A stretch of 64,000 nucleotides of DNA from Lautropia dentalis (GCF_003892345.1 NZ_RRUE01000001.1:1271008-1335007), one strand, 5' to 3'; shown: positions 26,662 through 35,067, numbered from the stretch's first letter. The notes: generated from the letters alone by a model not told the origin. Numbers and translations are program-made.

Positions 26662-26781
26662 GCGATGACCGGTGTGATCTCCCTTCACCTGCTGATGGCG
26701 CGGCAAGCGATGACCGGCGTGACCTCCTTTCACCTGATGGAGCGGTAAGCGATGATCGGCGTGATCTCTCCCCACCTGATC
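26657..26781 (+). repeat. Three-fold tandem repeat of the mrpC-stop/mrpD-start junction
   Basis: The segment (TGGTAA)GCGATGACCGGTGTGA... occurs at 26665, 26710 and 26752 (ATG positions; units of 45 and 42 bases). Each unit is followed by CACCTG. Only the third ATG opens mrpD; the first two form a 26-codon mini-reading frame ending in TAA at 26743-26745. Confidence 0.9.
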
Positions 26782-28563
26782 ATTGCGCCGGTGCTGCTGC
26801 CAATGCTGACGGCCGCGCTGATGCTGGCGCTGGGCGACCAGAAGCGCGAGACCCTGGCCGGCATCAACGTGGGCGCCTGTCTGGTCAATCTGGCACTGGC
26901 CAGCCTGCTGACCTGGTCGGTGCATCATGGGGCCGCCCCGGCCTCGCCCGGGCAGCCGGCGGCCTCCATCGGCACGCTGGGCATCTACCTGCCGGCCAAC
27001 TGGGAAGTGCCGTTCGGCATCGTGCTGGTGCTCGACCGCCTGTCGTCGGCCATGCTGCTGCTCACCGCCGTGATGGCCAGCGCTGCCATCGTCTTTGCCG
27101 TGGCGCGCTGGGAGCGGATCGGCGTGCACTTCCATCCGCTCTTCCAGATCCAGCTGATGGGCCTCAACGGCGCCTTCCTGACCGGTGACCTGTTCAACCT
27201 CTTCGTGTTCTTCGAGGTGCTGCTGGCGGCCTCCTACGGGCTGCTGCTGCATGCGCCCGGACGGCAGCGGGTGGGGGCGGGCCTGCATTACATTGCCATC
27301 AACCTGGTGGCTTCTTCGTTCTTCCTGGTCGGCGGGGCGATGCTCTATGGCGTCACCGGCACACTGAACATGGCCGACCTGGCCATCCGCATCCCGGCCG
27401 TGGCTGCCGGCGACCAGATGCTGCTGCACGCCGCGGTGGCCATCCTGGCCATGGCCTTCCTGACCAAGGCCGCCATCTGGCCAATGGGCTTCTGGCTGGT
27501 GCCGGCCTATTCGGCGGCCGGTGCACCCGTGGCGGCGCTCTTTGCCATCATGACCAAGGTGGGCATCTACGCCATCCTGCGGCTGTGGTCACTGGGCTTT
27601 TCCGGCGAACTGGGCATGCTGCGCTGGGGCTCGGAATGGCTGATCGGCGGCGGGCTGGCCACCATTGCCTTCGGCATGTTCGGGCTGCTGCAGACCCGGC
27701 AACTGGGGCGGATCACCGGCTTCGGCGTGCTGGTGACCTCCGGCACGCTGCTGGCCGCCATCGGCTTCAACCAGCCGCACGTCACCGGCGGGGCACTCTA
27801 CTACCTGTTCAGCTCGACCATGGCCGCCGGCGCGATGTTCCTGCTGATCGAACTGATCGACCGCAGCCGGCTGCTGGAAACCGAGTTCCCCAACCCGGAC
27901 GATGCCGACCCGGTGCCATTCTTCCTCGATGAGGTCGAACCGCCGCCCGACACCAACCTCGACGAACACCAGCTGGCGCTGACCGGCCGGGTCATTCCGG
28001 CGGCCGTGGCCTTCCTGGGCTTCTCGTTCATGGCCTGCACGCTGCTGCTCACCGGCATGCCGCCGCTGTCGGGCTTCATCGGCAAGTTCATGATCCTGTC
28101 CGGGCTGGTCAATCCGGTCAGCGGACCGATGCTCTCGACGCTGCCCGTCAGCGTGGCGGCCTGGCTGCTGCTGGCACTGGTCATTCTGGCCGGCCTGTCG
28201 GCACTGGTGGCGCTGTCACGCACCGGCATCCGCATGTTCTGGACGCCGCGCGACCGCCCCGTGCCGCAGCTGAAGGTGCTCGAATGCCTGCCGATCGGCA
28301 TGCTGGTGCTGCTGTGCCTGCTGATCACCGTGCGGGCCGAACCGGTGGTCCGTTACCTGCAGGCTGCCGCCCTGGACCTGAAGGATCCACGCCCCTATGT
28401 GCAGGCCGTGCAGGGCAGCCGGCCGCTGCCGCCGCCGGACATCACTCATCGCATCCTGAAGCAGGGCATTCCGGAACTGCGTGACGAGGAGATGGGGCCC
28501 GTGGCGCCGCCGGTGGATGCCAGCGGCAGGGGTGACGCCCCGACCGGGAGAGACGCGCCATGA
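26752..28563 (+). CDS. mrpD: Mrp antiporter subunit D
   Basis: A 603-residue NuoN-like ion-translocating subunit. Recognisable parts are LMGLNGAFLTGDLFNLFVFFE, AFLTKAAIWPMGFWLVPAYS and TGMPPLSGFIGKFMIL; the conserved lysine and glutamate of the proton path lie in these helices. A polar loop of about 55 residues (FPNPDDADPVPFFLDEVEPP...) and a polar tail are additions. The start at 26752 is the third of three near-identical junction repeats. It overlaps mrpE by four bases (ATGA). Confidence 0.95.
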   Translation: MIGVISPHLIIAPVLLPMLTAALMLALGDQKRETLAGINVGACLVNLALASLLTWSVHHGAAPASPGQPAASIGTLGIYLPANWEVPFGIVLVLDRLSSAMLLLTAVMASAAIVFAVARWERIGVHFHPLFQIQLMGLNGAFLTGDLFNLFVFFEVLLAASYGLLLHAPGRQRVGAGLHYIAINLVASSFFLVGGAMLYGVTGTLNMADLAIRIPAVAAGDQMLLHAAVAILAMAFLTKAAIWPMGFWLVPAYSAAGAPVAALFAIMTKVGIYAILRLWSLGFSGELGMLRWGSEWLIGGGLATIAFGMFGLLQTRQLGRITGFGVLVTSGTLLAAIGFNQPHVTGGALYYLFSSTMAAGAMFLLIELIDRSRLLETEFPNPDDADPVPFFLDEVEPPPDTNLDEHQLALTGRVIPAAVAFLGFSFMACTLLLTGMPPLSGFIGKFMILSGLVNPVSGPMLSTLPVSVAAWLLLALVILAGLSALVALSRTGIRMFWTPRDRPVPQLKVLECLPIGMLVLLCLLITVRAEPVVRYLQAAALDLKDPRPYVQAVQGSRPLPPPDITHRILKQGIPELRDEEMGPVAPPVDASGRGDAPTGRDAP

Positions 28564-29048
28564 GAGGACTGATTCCTGCGCCCTGGCTGAGCCTGTCGCT
28601 GCTGGCCCTGTGGCTGATCCTGAACGGCTCGGTGCATCCGGGCACGGTGGCGCTGGGCATCGCGGTGGCCCTGATGGTGCCGCTGATGACCCAGTCGCTG
28701 CGCCCGACGCGGGTGCGCATCCGCCGGCCCGGCGCCGTGCTGAGGCTGATCTGGCGGGTGTTCGTCGATGTGGTGCAGTCGAACTTCCAGGTGGCGTGGC
28801 GTGTCTGGCTGTACGGCAGCCATCCACCGCGGGTGCAGTGGGTGGTGATTCCGCTGCAGCTGAAGTCGCCGGCCGCGCTGGCGGCGCTGGCCGTGATTGC
28901 CGCCATCGTACCCGGTACCGTCTGGTCCGAACTGTCGATGGACCGCACCCGGCTGCTGTTCCATGTATTCCATGTACCGCCCGGCCAGGACTTCGTGGCC
29001 TGGTTCCGGGAGCGCTACGAGGTGCTGCTGATGGAGATCTTCGAATGA
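28560..29048 (+). CDS. mrpE: Mrp antiporter subunit E
   Basis: A 162-residue membrane subunit with the family segments RVFVDVVQSNFQVAWRV and an EYGIDL-like PGTVWSELSMD region. Two helices lie in the first 50 residues and a third around residues 100-118. Coupled by four-base ATGA overlaps to both mrpD and mrpF. It is needed for assembly and activity of Mrp complexes. Confidence 0.93.
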   Translation: MRGLIPAPWLSLSLLALWLILNGSVHPGTVALGIAVALMVPLMTQSLRPTRVRIRRPGAVLRLIWRVFVDVVQSNFQVAWRVWLYGSHPPRVQWVVIPLQLKSPAALAALAVIAAIVPGTVWSELSMDRTRLLFHVFHVPPGQDFVAWFRERYEVLLMEIFE

Positions 29049-29323
29049 GCCTGTGGCTGTCGGGCACGCTCTTCTTCGCGCTGGGCTGCTTTCTGGCCGC
29101 CATGACGCTGGCCATCTGGCGCCTGTTCCGCGGGCCGACGGCGCAGGACCGGGTGATGGCGCTGGACTACTTCTACGTCAACGGCATGCTGATGATCCTG
29201 GCCAGCGGCATCGTCTACGCGTCGGACGCCTACTTCGAATCGGCACTGCTGATCTCGATGTTCGGCTTCGTGTCGTCATCGGCGCTGGCCAAGTTCCTGC
29301 TGCGTGGTGAGGTGATCGAATGA
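29045..29323 (+). CDS. mrpF: Mrp antiporter subunit F
   Basis: A 92-residue three-helix subunit; the family signature RLFRGPTAQDRVMALD is present after the first helix, and the C-terminus is SALAKFLLRGEVIE. It overlaps mrpE by four bases. The sequence coding for its last residues, FLLRGEVIE and the stop region, is repeated twice more in the following 120 bases. Confidence 0.93.
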   Translation: MSLWLSGTLFFALGCFLAAMTLAIWRLFRGPTAQDRVMALDYFYVNGMLMILASGIVYASDAYFESALLISMFGFVSSSALAKFLLRGEVIE

Positions 29324-29440
29324 TGGTGCCCGGATTTCCGCTGTGCGGCGAGGTGATCGAGTGAGGATGGTCCGCAGCGGGGGCATCAGATGCCGGTGTT
29401 TCCGTTCCTGCTGCGCAGTGAGGTCATCGAATGGAGGTGG
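29294..29440 (+). repeat. Three-fold repeat of the mrpF 3' end before mrpG
   Basis: TTCCTGCTGCG...GAGGTGATCGAATG occurs at about 29294 (real mrpF end), degenerate at about 29335 (TTTCCGCTGTGCGGCGAGG then TGATCGAGTG) and again at about 29405 (TTCCTGCTGCGCAGTGAGG then TCATCGAATG). The mrpG start follows the third copy. Confidence 0.85.
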
Positions 29441-29444
29441 TTGA

Positions 29445-29864
29445 ATGAGCCAGATTCCCCTGTTTGGCGGAGCCCTGCCGGTCTGGGCCGACGTGCTGAT
29501 CGGCGTGCTGCTGGTCATCAGCGGCTTTCTGTCGCTGACCGGCGCACTGGGGCTGGTGCGCATCCGCGAGTTCTTCACCCGCATGCATCCGCTGGCGCTC
29601 GCTTCCACGCTGGCTGTCTGGTGCCTGGGCGCAGCGCTTGTGCTGTTCTTCTCGCTCACCTACCAGACGCTGGTGCTGCGTGCCTGGCTGGTGGTGGTGT
29701 TCATGGCCATCACCGTGCCGGTGACCGTGGTGCTGCTGGCCCGGGCCGCGCTGTTCCGTCGCCGCGCCGCTGGCGAGGATGGCCTGCCGCCGACCTTTGC
29801 CGGACCGGCACCCCGGCTGGTACCTGCACCGGTGGTGGAAAAGGAAGCGGATCCGGCCGATTGA
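29445..29864 (+). CDS. mrpG: Mrp antiporter subunit G
   Basis: A 139-residue subunit with three helices; GFLSLTGALGLVRIREFFTRMHPLALASTL is interrupted only by family-typical residues and identifies MrpG (shown here as GALGLVRIREFFTRMHP). The last 40 residues are a polar Pro/Ala tail. GGAGG is nine bases before the ATG. It is the final gene of the Mrp operon and ends one base from the stop of the convergent unknown gene. Confidence 0.93.
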   Translation: MSQIPLFGGALPVWADVLIGVLLVISGFLSLTGALGLVRIREFFTRMHPLALASTLAVWCLGAALVLFFSLTYQTLVLRAWLVVVFMAITVPVTVVLLARAALFRRRAAGEDGLPPTFAGPAPRLVPAPVVEKEADPAD

Positions 29865-29865
29865 G

Positions 29866-30492
29866 TCAGCGCTGACCGTACCGCAGCAGGTTCACGAAAT
29901 CGGCCTGGCTCAGCCGGTGTTCCTCGCGCCGGGCGATCTGCCCGTTTTCGTAGTGATACAGCGCAAAGGCCACCCAGCCGGCAGGGCTGGTACCGGTGTC
30001 GGGCGCTGCTTCGGGCGCATGAATCCGGGCTGTGTCTGTGTCAGGGGGCGTCTGTGCCACGGTCGTCTCCGCTTTACGGGGGCCTGTATCGTCGACTTCG
30101 TCGTCTGCCCGGATGGCTTCTTCCAGCGCCTCGGGCAGGGCACCTTCGTCGGGTTTGGCATCCAGCACCATCACCGAGCGGCGCAGCAGCGGCAGCGCCT
30201 CCTGCCAGGGCAGGGTGTGGACGATGGCCGGCTCGTGCATCAGCTGCCCGCGCGAGAATGCATAGGCCGGCGGATTGCCCTGCGTCCAGACCGTGCGCAT
30301 CACCCGTTCGCCCGGCATCAGCCTGCGCCCCAGCTGTTTGGCCAGTGCCTCGTTGGCGGCGCGGTCCATGCGGGTGTCCAGACTGATGTCCAGCGGTGCC
30401 CGGAAGGCCTCGTGCACACCAAAGGCCCAATCGCGGGCATGGCCATCGACGAAATCGGCGTTGAGGGTCTCGGTGCGGCGGGCTCGGCTCAT
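29866..30492 (-). CDS. Hypothetical protein, unrecognised
   Basis: A 208-residue cytoplasmic-looking protein from the ATG at 30490-30492 (MSRARRTETLNADFVDGH). I recognise no family. It has no signal peptide or membrane helix. Residues 25-120 look folded (mixed charged and hydrophobic, with ERVMRTVWTQGNPPAYAF). About 125-180 are a polar Pro/Thr/Ala-rich linker, and the C-terminal 30 residues are charged (YENGQIARREEHRLSQADF). Coding-like codon use and abutment with mrpG support it being real. The frame is open 89 codons upstream without likeness; no Shine-Dalgarno helps the choice. Confidence 0.55.
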   Translation of the reverse strand: MSRARRTETLNADFVDGHARDWAFGVHEAFRAPLDISLDTRMDRAANEALAKQLGRRLMPGERVMRTVWTQGNPPAYAFSRGQLMHEPAIVHTLPWQEALPLLRRSVMVLDAKPDEGALPEALEEAIRADDEVDDTGPRKAETTVAQTPPDTDTARIHAPEAAPDTGTSPAGWVAFALYHYENGQIARREEHRLSQADFVNLLRYGQR

Positions 30493-30690
30493 GGCAACAG
30501 GGCAGAAGAAGGGACGAAAACCGAAGAGGACGGGCGATAGCCGGCGAAAATCTGCACGTTCGGCACGGCCGGCAGCACATGGTAGCCGGATATCGGTCGG
30601 CGCGGAAAATGGCCGGCGCACGGGTGGCACGGGGCGGGGTGCTTCGCCGATAATGGAGGCAGGCTTGGCCGCCGGGGCCAGTCTTTCAGT

Positions 30691-30737
30691 GTGTGTCATG
30701 GACGCCTTCGTTGCCGTGTAACGAGGCCATGACACGC
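30691..30737. repeat. 47-bp imperfect palindrome upstream of ndh
   Basis: GTGTGTCATGG (30691-30701) and CCATGACACGC (30727-30737) are complementary at ten of eleven positions, with an inner CGTT/AACG pairing. It ends 20 bases before the ndh ATG, so it could act as an operator or leader hairpin. The arms match a motif repeated elsewhere in the window. Confidence 0.6.
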
Positions 30738-30757
30738 GCTCAACGAACAGGGATCTC

Positions 30758-32041
30758 ATGCATTACGAAATCGTGATCGTCGGTGGTGGCGCCGGCGGTC
30801 TGGAACTGGCGTCGCGGCTGGGGCGCGCCTTTGGCCGCCGGATCGGTCCGGAGCGGGTGCTGCTGGTGGACCGTTCGCACTTTCACATCTGGAAGCCCAC
30901 GCTGCACGAAGTGGCCGCGGGCACGCTCAACCCGCAGCAGGAGGGGCTCTCCTACAGCATTCTCAGCCGCAACAATCACTTCAGCTTCATGCTGGGTGAG
31001 CTGGTAGCCTTCGATCCGGAGGGCAAGAAGCTCACGCTGGCCGCGCTGAAGGATGAGCACGGCGAGGAGATCATCCCCGAACGGACGATCAGCTTCGGCA
31101 ACTGCGTGCTGGCCATGGGCAGTGGTTCCAATTTCTTCGGTACGCCCGGGGCAGCCGAACACGCCTTCGTGCTGGAAAACGCCCGTGATGCCCAGCACTT
31201 CCAGCAGCGCCTGCTGGCCCTGTTCGCGAAGGCGGCGTACTCGCAGGGCAAGCAGCTCGATGTGGTGATCGTGGGGGCTGGCGCCACGGGGGTGGAGCTG
31301 TCGGCCGAGCTGATGGAGGCCTATCACGAGATCCAGGGGGCCACCGGCTCCAAGCAGCATTTCCACATGCACATCACGCTGGTGGAGGGCGCGCCACGGG
31401 TGCTGGCCGGCCTGCCCGAGAAGGTGTCGCTGCAGGCCATGTATGCGCTGCGCGCCAAGCACGTCACGGTGCTGACCGACACGAAGGTGCAGGCCATCCA
31501 TGCCAATCGGGTGGAGACCAGCCGGGGCGATCTGCCGGCCGACGTGATCGTCTGGGCGGCAGGCATCAAGGCGGCCGAGCGCAACCAGCGTTTCGGGCTG
31601 CCGGTCAACCGGCTGAACCAGTTCGAGGTCAACGACCGGCTGCAGACGGCGGCCGAGGGTGTCTATGCGATGGGCGACTGTTCGGCCTGTCCGTGGCACG
31701 ATGGCAAGTTCGTGCCGGCGCGGGCGCAGGCGGCACACCAGCAGGCCCGTTATCTGGCGCGACGCTTCATGGCACTCTATGCGGGCAAGCCGTTCGATGA
31801 GAGTTATGAGTACCGGGATTCGGGGTCACTGGTGTCGCTGGGAGACAATCAGGGGGTGGGCAACCTGATGGGCAGTCTGGCCGGGAAGAATTTCTTCATC
31901 GAGGGGTTGATTGCGAAGTACATGTACATGTCGCTGCACCTGATGCACCACAAGGTGATTCTGGGCTGGCGCAAGACGGCACTGCTGGCGCTGGCGCGGA
32001 TTTTCCAGACGCGGGTGTCGGGGCGGCTGAAGCTGCATTGA
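30758..32041 (+). CDS. ndh: Type II NADH dehydrogenase (NDH-2)
   Basis: A 427-residue membrane-associated FAD enzyme that passes electrons from NADH to quinone without pumping protons. The FAD-binding motif is VIVGGGAGGLELASRLG at the N-terminus. The NADH-binding motif is VVIVGAGATGVELSAELMEA near residues 165-185, and the second FAD contact is YAMGDCSACP. The C-terminal part with YMYMSLHLMHH and hydrophobic residues is the membrane-binding region. Length is normal for the family. It stands alone, preceded by a palindrome that may regulate it. Confidence 0.95.
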   Translation: MHYEIVIVGGGAGGLELASRLGRAFGRRIGPERVLLVDRSHFHIWKPTLHEVAAGTLNPQQEGLSYSILSRNNHFSFMLGELVAFDPEGKKLTLAALKDEHGEEIIPERTISFGNCVLAMGSGSNFFGTPGAAEHAFVLENARDAQHFQQRLLALFAKAAYSQGKQLDVVIVGAGATGVELSAELMEAYHEIQGATGSKQHFHMHITLVEGAPRVLAGLPEKVSLQAMYALRAKHVTVLTDTKVQAIHANRVETSRGDLPADVIVWAAGIKAAERNQRFGLPVNRLNQFEVNDRLQTAAEGVYAMGDCSACPWHDGKFVPARAQAAHQQARYLARRFMALYAGKPFDESYEYRDSGSLVSLGDNQGVGNLMGSLAGKNFFIEGLIAKYMYMSLHLMHHKVILGWRKTALLALARIFQTRVSGRLKLH

Positions 32042-32164
32042 GGGGGGGCTGCCCATTGGGGCGGTGCGTCTTGCGGAAGACGGCTTTGTCGTGGGCGTGC
32101 GTTTTGTAGAGGACGGCTTCGTTGTGGGGTGCGCGTCCCTTGAAAGACGACTTCGTTGCGGGAC

Positions 32165-32351
32165 GCGCCGCGGACCGGTACGTCCCTGCGGCTCATACGC
32201 TCACTGAAGCTTTGTTGCCCACGACCTGCGTCGTGGTCAACAAACCTCCAGCGCTATAACACTTTCCGACAACCGGGGCTGCGCCCCGCCTGTCAGAAAG
32301 TCGTTCACGCGTACCGCGAAATCGCCGCAGTGACGCCCCGCTCCGCGGCGC
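32165..32351 (-). repeat. Large branched structured repeat, module I, copy 1 (inverse orientation)
   Basis: Outer arms 32165-32192 and 32324-32351 (28 bases, four mismatches) enclose two hairpins. One has arms TTTGTTGCCCACGAC and GTCGTGGTCAACAAA (32211-32225/32230-32244). The other has arms CTTTCCGACA and TGTCAGAAAG (32262-32271/32291-32300) with an inner CGGGGC/GCCCCG stem. It is the reverse complement of the copy at 34775-34961. Three degenerate units of the type GAAGACGGCTTCGTTGTGGG precede it (32075-32165). Confidence 0.85.
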
Positions 32352-32395
32352 TTGGTGCCTTGCGGGAGGGGGGGGGATGCGGGGCTGAGTTTTGA

Positions 32396-32600
32396 GCGTG
32401 TCTGACGCTTGGTCCTGGGCCCCCTTTGGGCGTGCAGGACGAGGCGGCAGGGCCGAAGAATCCTGGATGGCTTCAAGGCACTGCCAACGCAGTCATGCGC
32501 GCTCAAGGGGGGCCTCCGGGCTGGCCCCGAATCCGTGCGCTACCGGCGTTGTCCAGCTTGGCAAGGCGGCCAGCCTTGCCAAGCAGCGGGCCATTCAACA
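32396..32600 (+). repeat. Structured repeat, module II, partial copy
   Basis: Closely matches the large arm inside the element at 53293-53746. Shared parts are CCCCCTTTGGG...GTGCAGGAC, the block with CTTCAAGGCACTGCCAACGC, CGAATCCGTGCGCT and CTTGGCAAGGCGGCCAGCC. The outer 31-base arms of module II are missing. It lies directly next to the module I copy at 32165-32351. Confidence 0.75.
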
Positions 32601-32698
32601 AGCGACCAACGGAGTGCTGAACAATCGGCAATTGAGCAAAGGGGGAGGGAGATGGCCCCTTCCTGTTGGATGAATTTTATATTGACCGAGGATGTGGA

Positions 32699-32971
32699 AT
32701 GTCGACTGCTGATATGATATTTTCTACTTTGGTGGTGATGGTTGTTACATGGTTCCCCGTTTGGGCCGCCGAGCGTGAGATGGGGTTATGGAAATTTACA
32801 AAAATTGTTTTCTTGTCGGTGCTCTGTTTGTCAGAATTAGATTTTCTTGTATTTTCCGATGATGTAGAGTTTTTGAAAGGCGTTTTTGGGGGGCTTCTGA
32901 TTGCGTTCCTTTCCCTGTTTGGTGCCTGGTTTATGTATTTTTGGCAAGATATGTTCAAGGGACGGTTGTGA
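32699..32971 (+). CDS. Small AT-rich membrane protein, unrecognised
   Basis: A 90-residue protein with two or three membrane helices (IFSTLVVMVVTWFPVW, FTKIVFLSVLCLSELDFLVF, GLLIAFLSLFGAWFMYF). Base composition is clearly more AT-rich than the rest of the window, pointing to recent acquisition. The start at 32699 has a weak GGATGTGGA site; an ATG eleven codons upstream is also possible. It lies between the structured repeats and an ISL3 element. It could be an immunity-type or other accessory membrane protein; nothing more can be said. Confidence 0.5.
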   Translation: MSTADMIFSTLVVMVVTWFPVWAAEREMGLWKFTKIVFLSVLCLSELDFLVFSDDVEFLKGVFGGLLIAFLSLFGAWFMYFWQDMFKGRL

Positions 32972-33047
32972 GTTGATGATGTGTACTGGTTATCGGTTTC
33001 CTGAGCGGAACGTTTTCCTTGATAATCCGTAAAATTGAGGTTGATTC

Positions 33048-33113
33048 ATGAGCATAGTTTCCTCTGCCTTTCTTGCATTCATCCAGCGCGAACAGCCGAT
33101 TTCAAATTTTTCT
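33048..33113 (+). pseudogene. Small reading frame cut by the ISL3 insertion
   Basis: TTGAGG seven bases before an ATG at 33048 starts a frame (MSIVSSAFLAFIQ...) that runs into the left end of the IS at 33114 after 22 codons. AT-rich DNA with hydrophobic coding potential resumes after the right end at 34500. This looks like a small gene interrupted by the element, but the two halves cannot be joined with certainty. Confidence 0.4.
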
Positions 33114-34499
33114 GGGTCTTCGCGGATCAGTGTGGATGACCTGGAGGGTGGAATCGGCGTTTGACGCCTGAAATCAAGGACTTTACAGCACAGATGATGA
33201 TGTCGTATCGTGCATCGATACTGGATCGAGGTGCTGTGCATGAAAACAGGTCGCAGTCTGAGGGAACTTTTGTCCGTTCCCGGCTTCGTGGCATCGGCGA
33301 GGTTGAAGGGAATCTTCGGGGACCCCAAGGCGAGAGTCGTGCAGCTGAGACGCCGAAAAAAACGGCCATTTGCTCAAATTGCGGGCAGCGCTGCCGGGGG
33401 CGTTACGACCAGCGGAGGTGCCGTGTGCGGGATCTTCGGGTGGCAGGCTGGGTGGTGTTCCTGGAGTTCGAACGTTGGCGGGTACGGTGTTCGGGGTGCG
33501 GCGGCGTGCATGTAGAACGGCTTGACTGGCTGGCGCAGAATCCACGCTATACCGAGCGCTTTGCGCTGCATGTCGGCAGGTTGTGCATGAGCATGAGCAA
33601 CAAGGCCGTGGCAGAGCTGGAGCGGCTTCACGACAGCACGGTGAAGGATTTGTCGAAGCTGTACATGCAGGAACAGGTTCGTCGTGCCGGTCGGCTCAGG
33701 CCCAGAGCGATAGGCATCGATGAGATAGCGGTCAGAAAGGGGCATGACTATCGCGTGGTGGTCAGTGATCTGGACCAGGGCAGACCGATATGGATGGGCG
33801 GCAACGGACGCACGCAAGCCGATGTGGAGCAGTTCTTCGCCCAGCTGGGGAGCAAGGCAAGCGATGGCATCGAGCTTGTGGTGATCGACATGTGGCGCCC
33901 GTTTCGCAACGCGGTGCGCGACAAGGCTCCCAACGCAGCGATCGTGTTCGACAAGTTCCACATCATGCGGCATCTCTCGAAGGCGCTCGATCAGGTCAGG
34001 CGCGACGAGTACAGGCGTCTGCAAGGCAAGGACAGGTCGTGGATCAAGGGGCAGCGCTATACGCTGCTGTCGGCACGGGAGAACCTGACATTGGAGGGAC
34101 GGCAGGCACTCAAGAAGCTGCTGGCAGCCAATCGGCGGCTGAACACGGCCTACCTGCTGAAGGAGTCGTTTGGGCAGCTGTGGAGCTACAGAACCGAGCG
34201 CGGTGCCAGGGCGTTCTTCGAGCGCTGGAAACAGAGCCTGCGATGGCAGCGTCTTGAACCGTACCGAAAGTTTGCCGAAATGATAGAGCGGCACTGGGAT
34301 GGCATTGCCGCCTACTGCCGACCCGAGAACAAGGTCAGCCTGGGGATGGTGGAGGGCCTGAACAACAAGATTCGGGTCATTCAGCGCAGTGCTTACGGAT
34401 ACCGGGATGAGGACTATCTGAGGCTCAAGGTCATTGCCAGTTTCCTGCCCCCGCTACCCGAAAACGCCCGATTGCACCCACACTGATCCGCGAAGACCC
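33114..34499 (+). mobile_element. ISL3-family insertion sequence, copy 1 (1386 bp)
   Basis: Terminal inverted repeats begin GGGTCTTCGCGGATCAGTGT at both ends and extend about 25 bases with one mismatch (33114 and 34499). One transposase gene fills the element. The flanks are atttttct on the left and tcattttt on the right, which do not match as an 8-bp target duplication, unlike copy 2. Sequence is nearly identical to copy 2 at 42050-43435 in opposite orientation. Confidence 0.93.
33240..34486 (+). CDS. ISL3-family transposase (copy 1), apparently needing a -1 frameshift
   Basis: A DDE transposase. The zinc finger CSNCGQRC...CRVRDLRVAGW...RVRCSGCGGVHVE and catalytic-domain pieces AIGIDEIAVRKGHDY, IDMWRPFRNAV and VEGLNNKIRVIQRSAYGYRD are all in one long frame. 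The normal family N-terminus (MKTGRSLRELLSVPGFVASA... to QLRRRKK) lies in the next frame from the ATG at 33240. The two frames meet at seven A residues (33356-33362), where a -1 slip on A_AAA_AAA joins ...RRRKK to TAICSNCGQRC, giving about 415 residues. The single long frame alone begins at TTG 33161 with an unlike N-terminus. I therefore annotate the joined product. Confidence 0.8.
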
Positions 34500-34774
34500 T
34501 CATTTTTTTGCCGGTTTCTTTGATGCTTTGGCTGGAGTCAAAGGGCATTGGTGACTTTTCTGGTTTTCTGCTGTTGTGTTCGTTGGTTTGTGTTGTCGTT
34601 TCCTGTGTCAGGGTTTTGTCAAAGTCTGATTGATTATCTGCCCCTGAGTGCGGTTTTATTCGGGTGGTGTTTGGTTATTTTTTGAAGGCGTCTTGCCGTC
34701 AAAGCGGTGTGGCGATGGAGCAATTGAGCGTGAGGGCAGGGATGTACCCCGGTCTGATCCCCGCAAGGCACCAA
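34500..34774. other. AT-rich remnant right of the IS
   Basis: About 275 bases, AT-rich compared with its surroundings, with no intact gene. A short frame coding a hydrophobic stretch (GFLLLCSLVCVVVSCV) starts within the first bases and could be the distal part of the gene interrupted by the IS. Confidence 0.35.
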
Positions 34775-34961
34775 GCGCCGCGGAGCGGGACGTCACTGCG
34801 GCGATTTCGCGGTAGGCGTGAACGACTTTCTGACAGGCGGGGCGCAGCCCCGGTTGTCGGAAAGTGTTTTAGCCCTGGAGGTTTGTTGCCCACGACGCAG
34901 GTCGTGGGCAACAAAGCTTCAGTGAGCGTATGAGCCGCAGGGACGTCCTGCTCCGGGGCGC
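34775..34961 (+). repeat. Large branched structured repeat, module I, copy 2 (reference copy)
   Basis: Outer arms 34775-34802 and 34934-34961 pair over 28 bases with two mismatches and one G.U. Inside is hairpin 1 at 34826-34864 (CTTTCTGACA/TGTCGGAAAG with inner CGGGGC-GCA-GCCCCG). Hairpin 2 is at 34882-34915 (TTTGTTGCCCACGAC-GCAG-GTCGTGGGCAACAAA, a perfect 15-bp stem). Conserved unpaired connectors are GATTTCGCGGTA after the first arm and GAGCGTATGA before the last. It lies about 100 bases upstream of dusA. Confidence 0.9.
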
Positions 34962-35067
34962 GTCCCACATCGGAGTCGTCTTCCATGAACAGAGGACCCG
35001 GCATGCATTGGCGAGGACATGACACGTTCTAGAATCCACGCTGATCCCAACGGACGCAGCACCTTCG

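Noticed and set aside
32699-32971. A third member of the immunity-like family
   Set aside because: Helix sequences and length pattern do not match the 44007 and 44835 products, and no peptide gene with a double-glycine leader precedes it.
33161-33239. TTG start giving a 441-residue single-frame transposase
   Set aside because: The resulting N-terminus is unlike ISL3 proteins, whereas the neighbouring frame gives the family-like N-terminus joined through an A7 slippery run.
34775-34961. Integron attC site or tRNA-like cloverleaf
   Set aside because: The branched fold is suggestive, but attC core boxes and tRNA consensus bases (such as GTTCRA in a T-loop) are absent and the outer stem is far longer than a tRNA acceptor.
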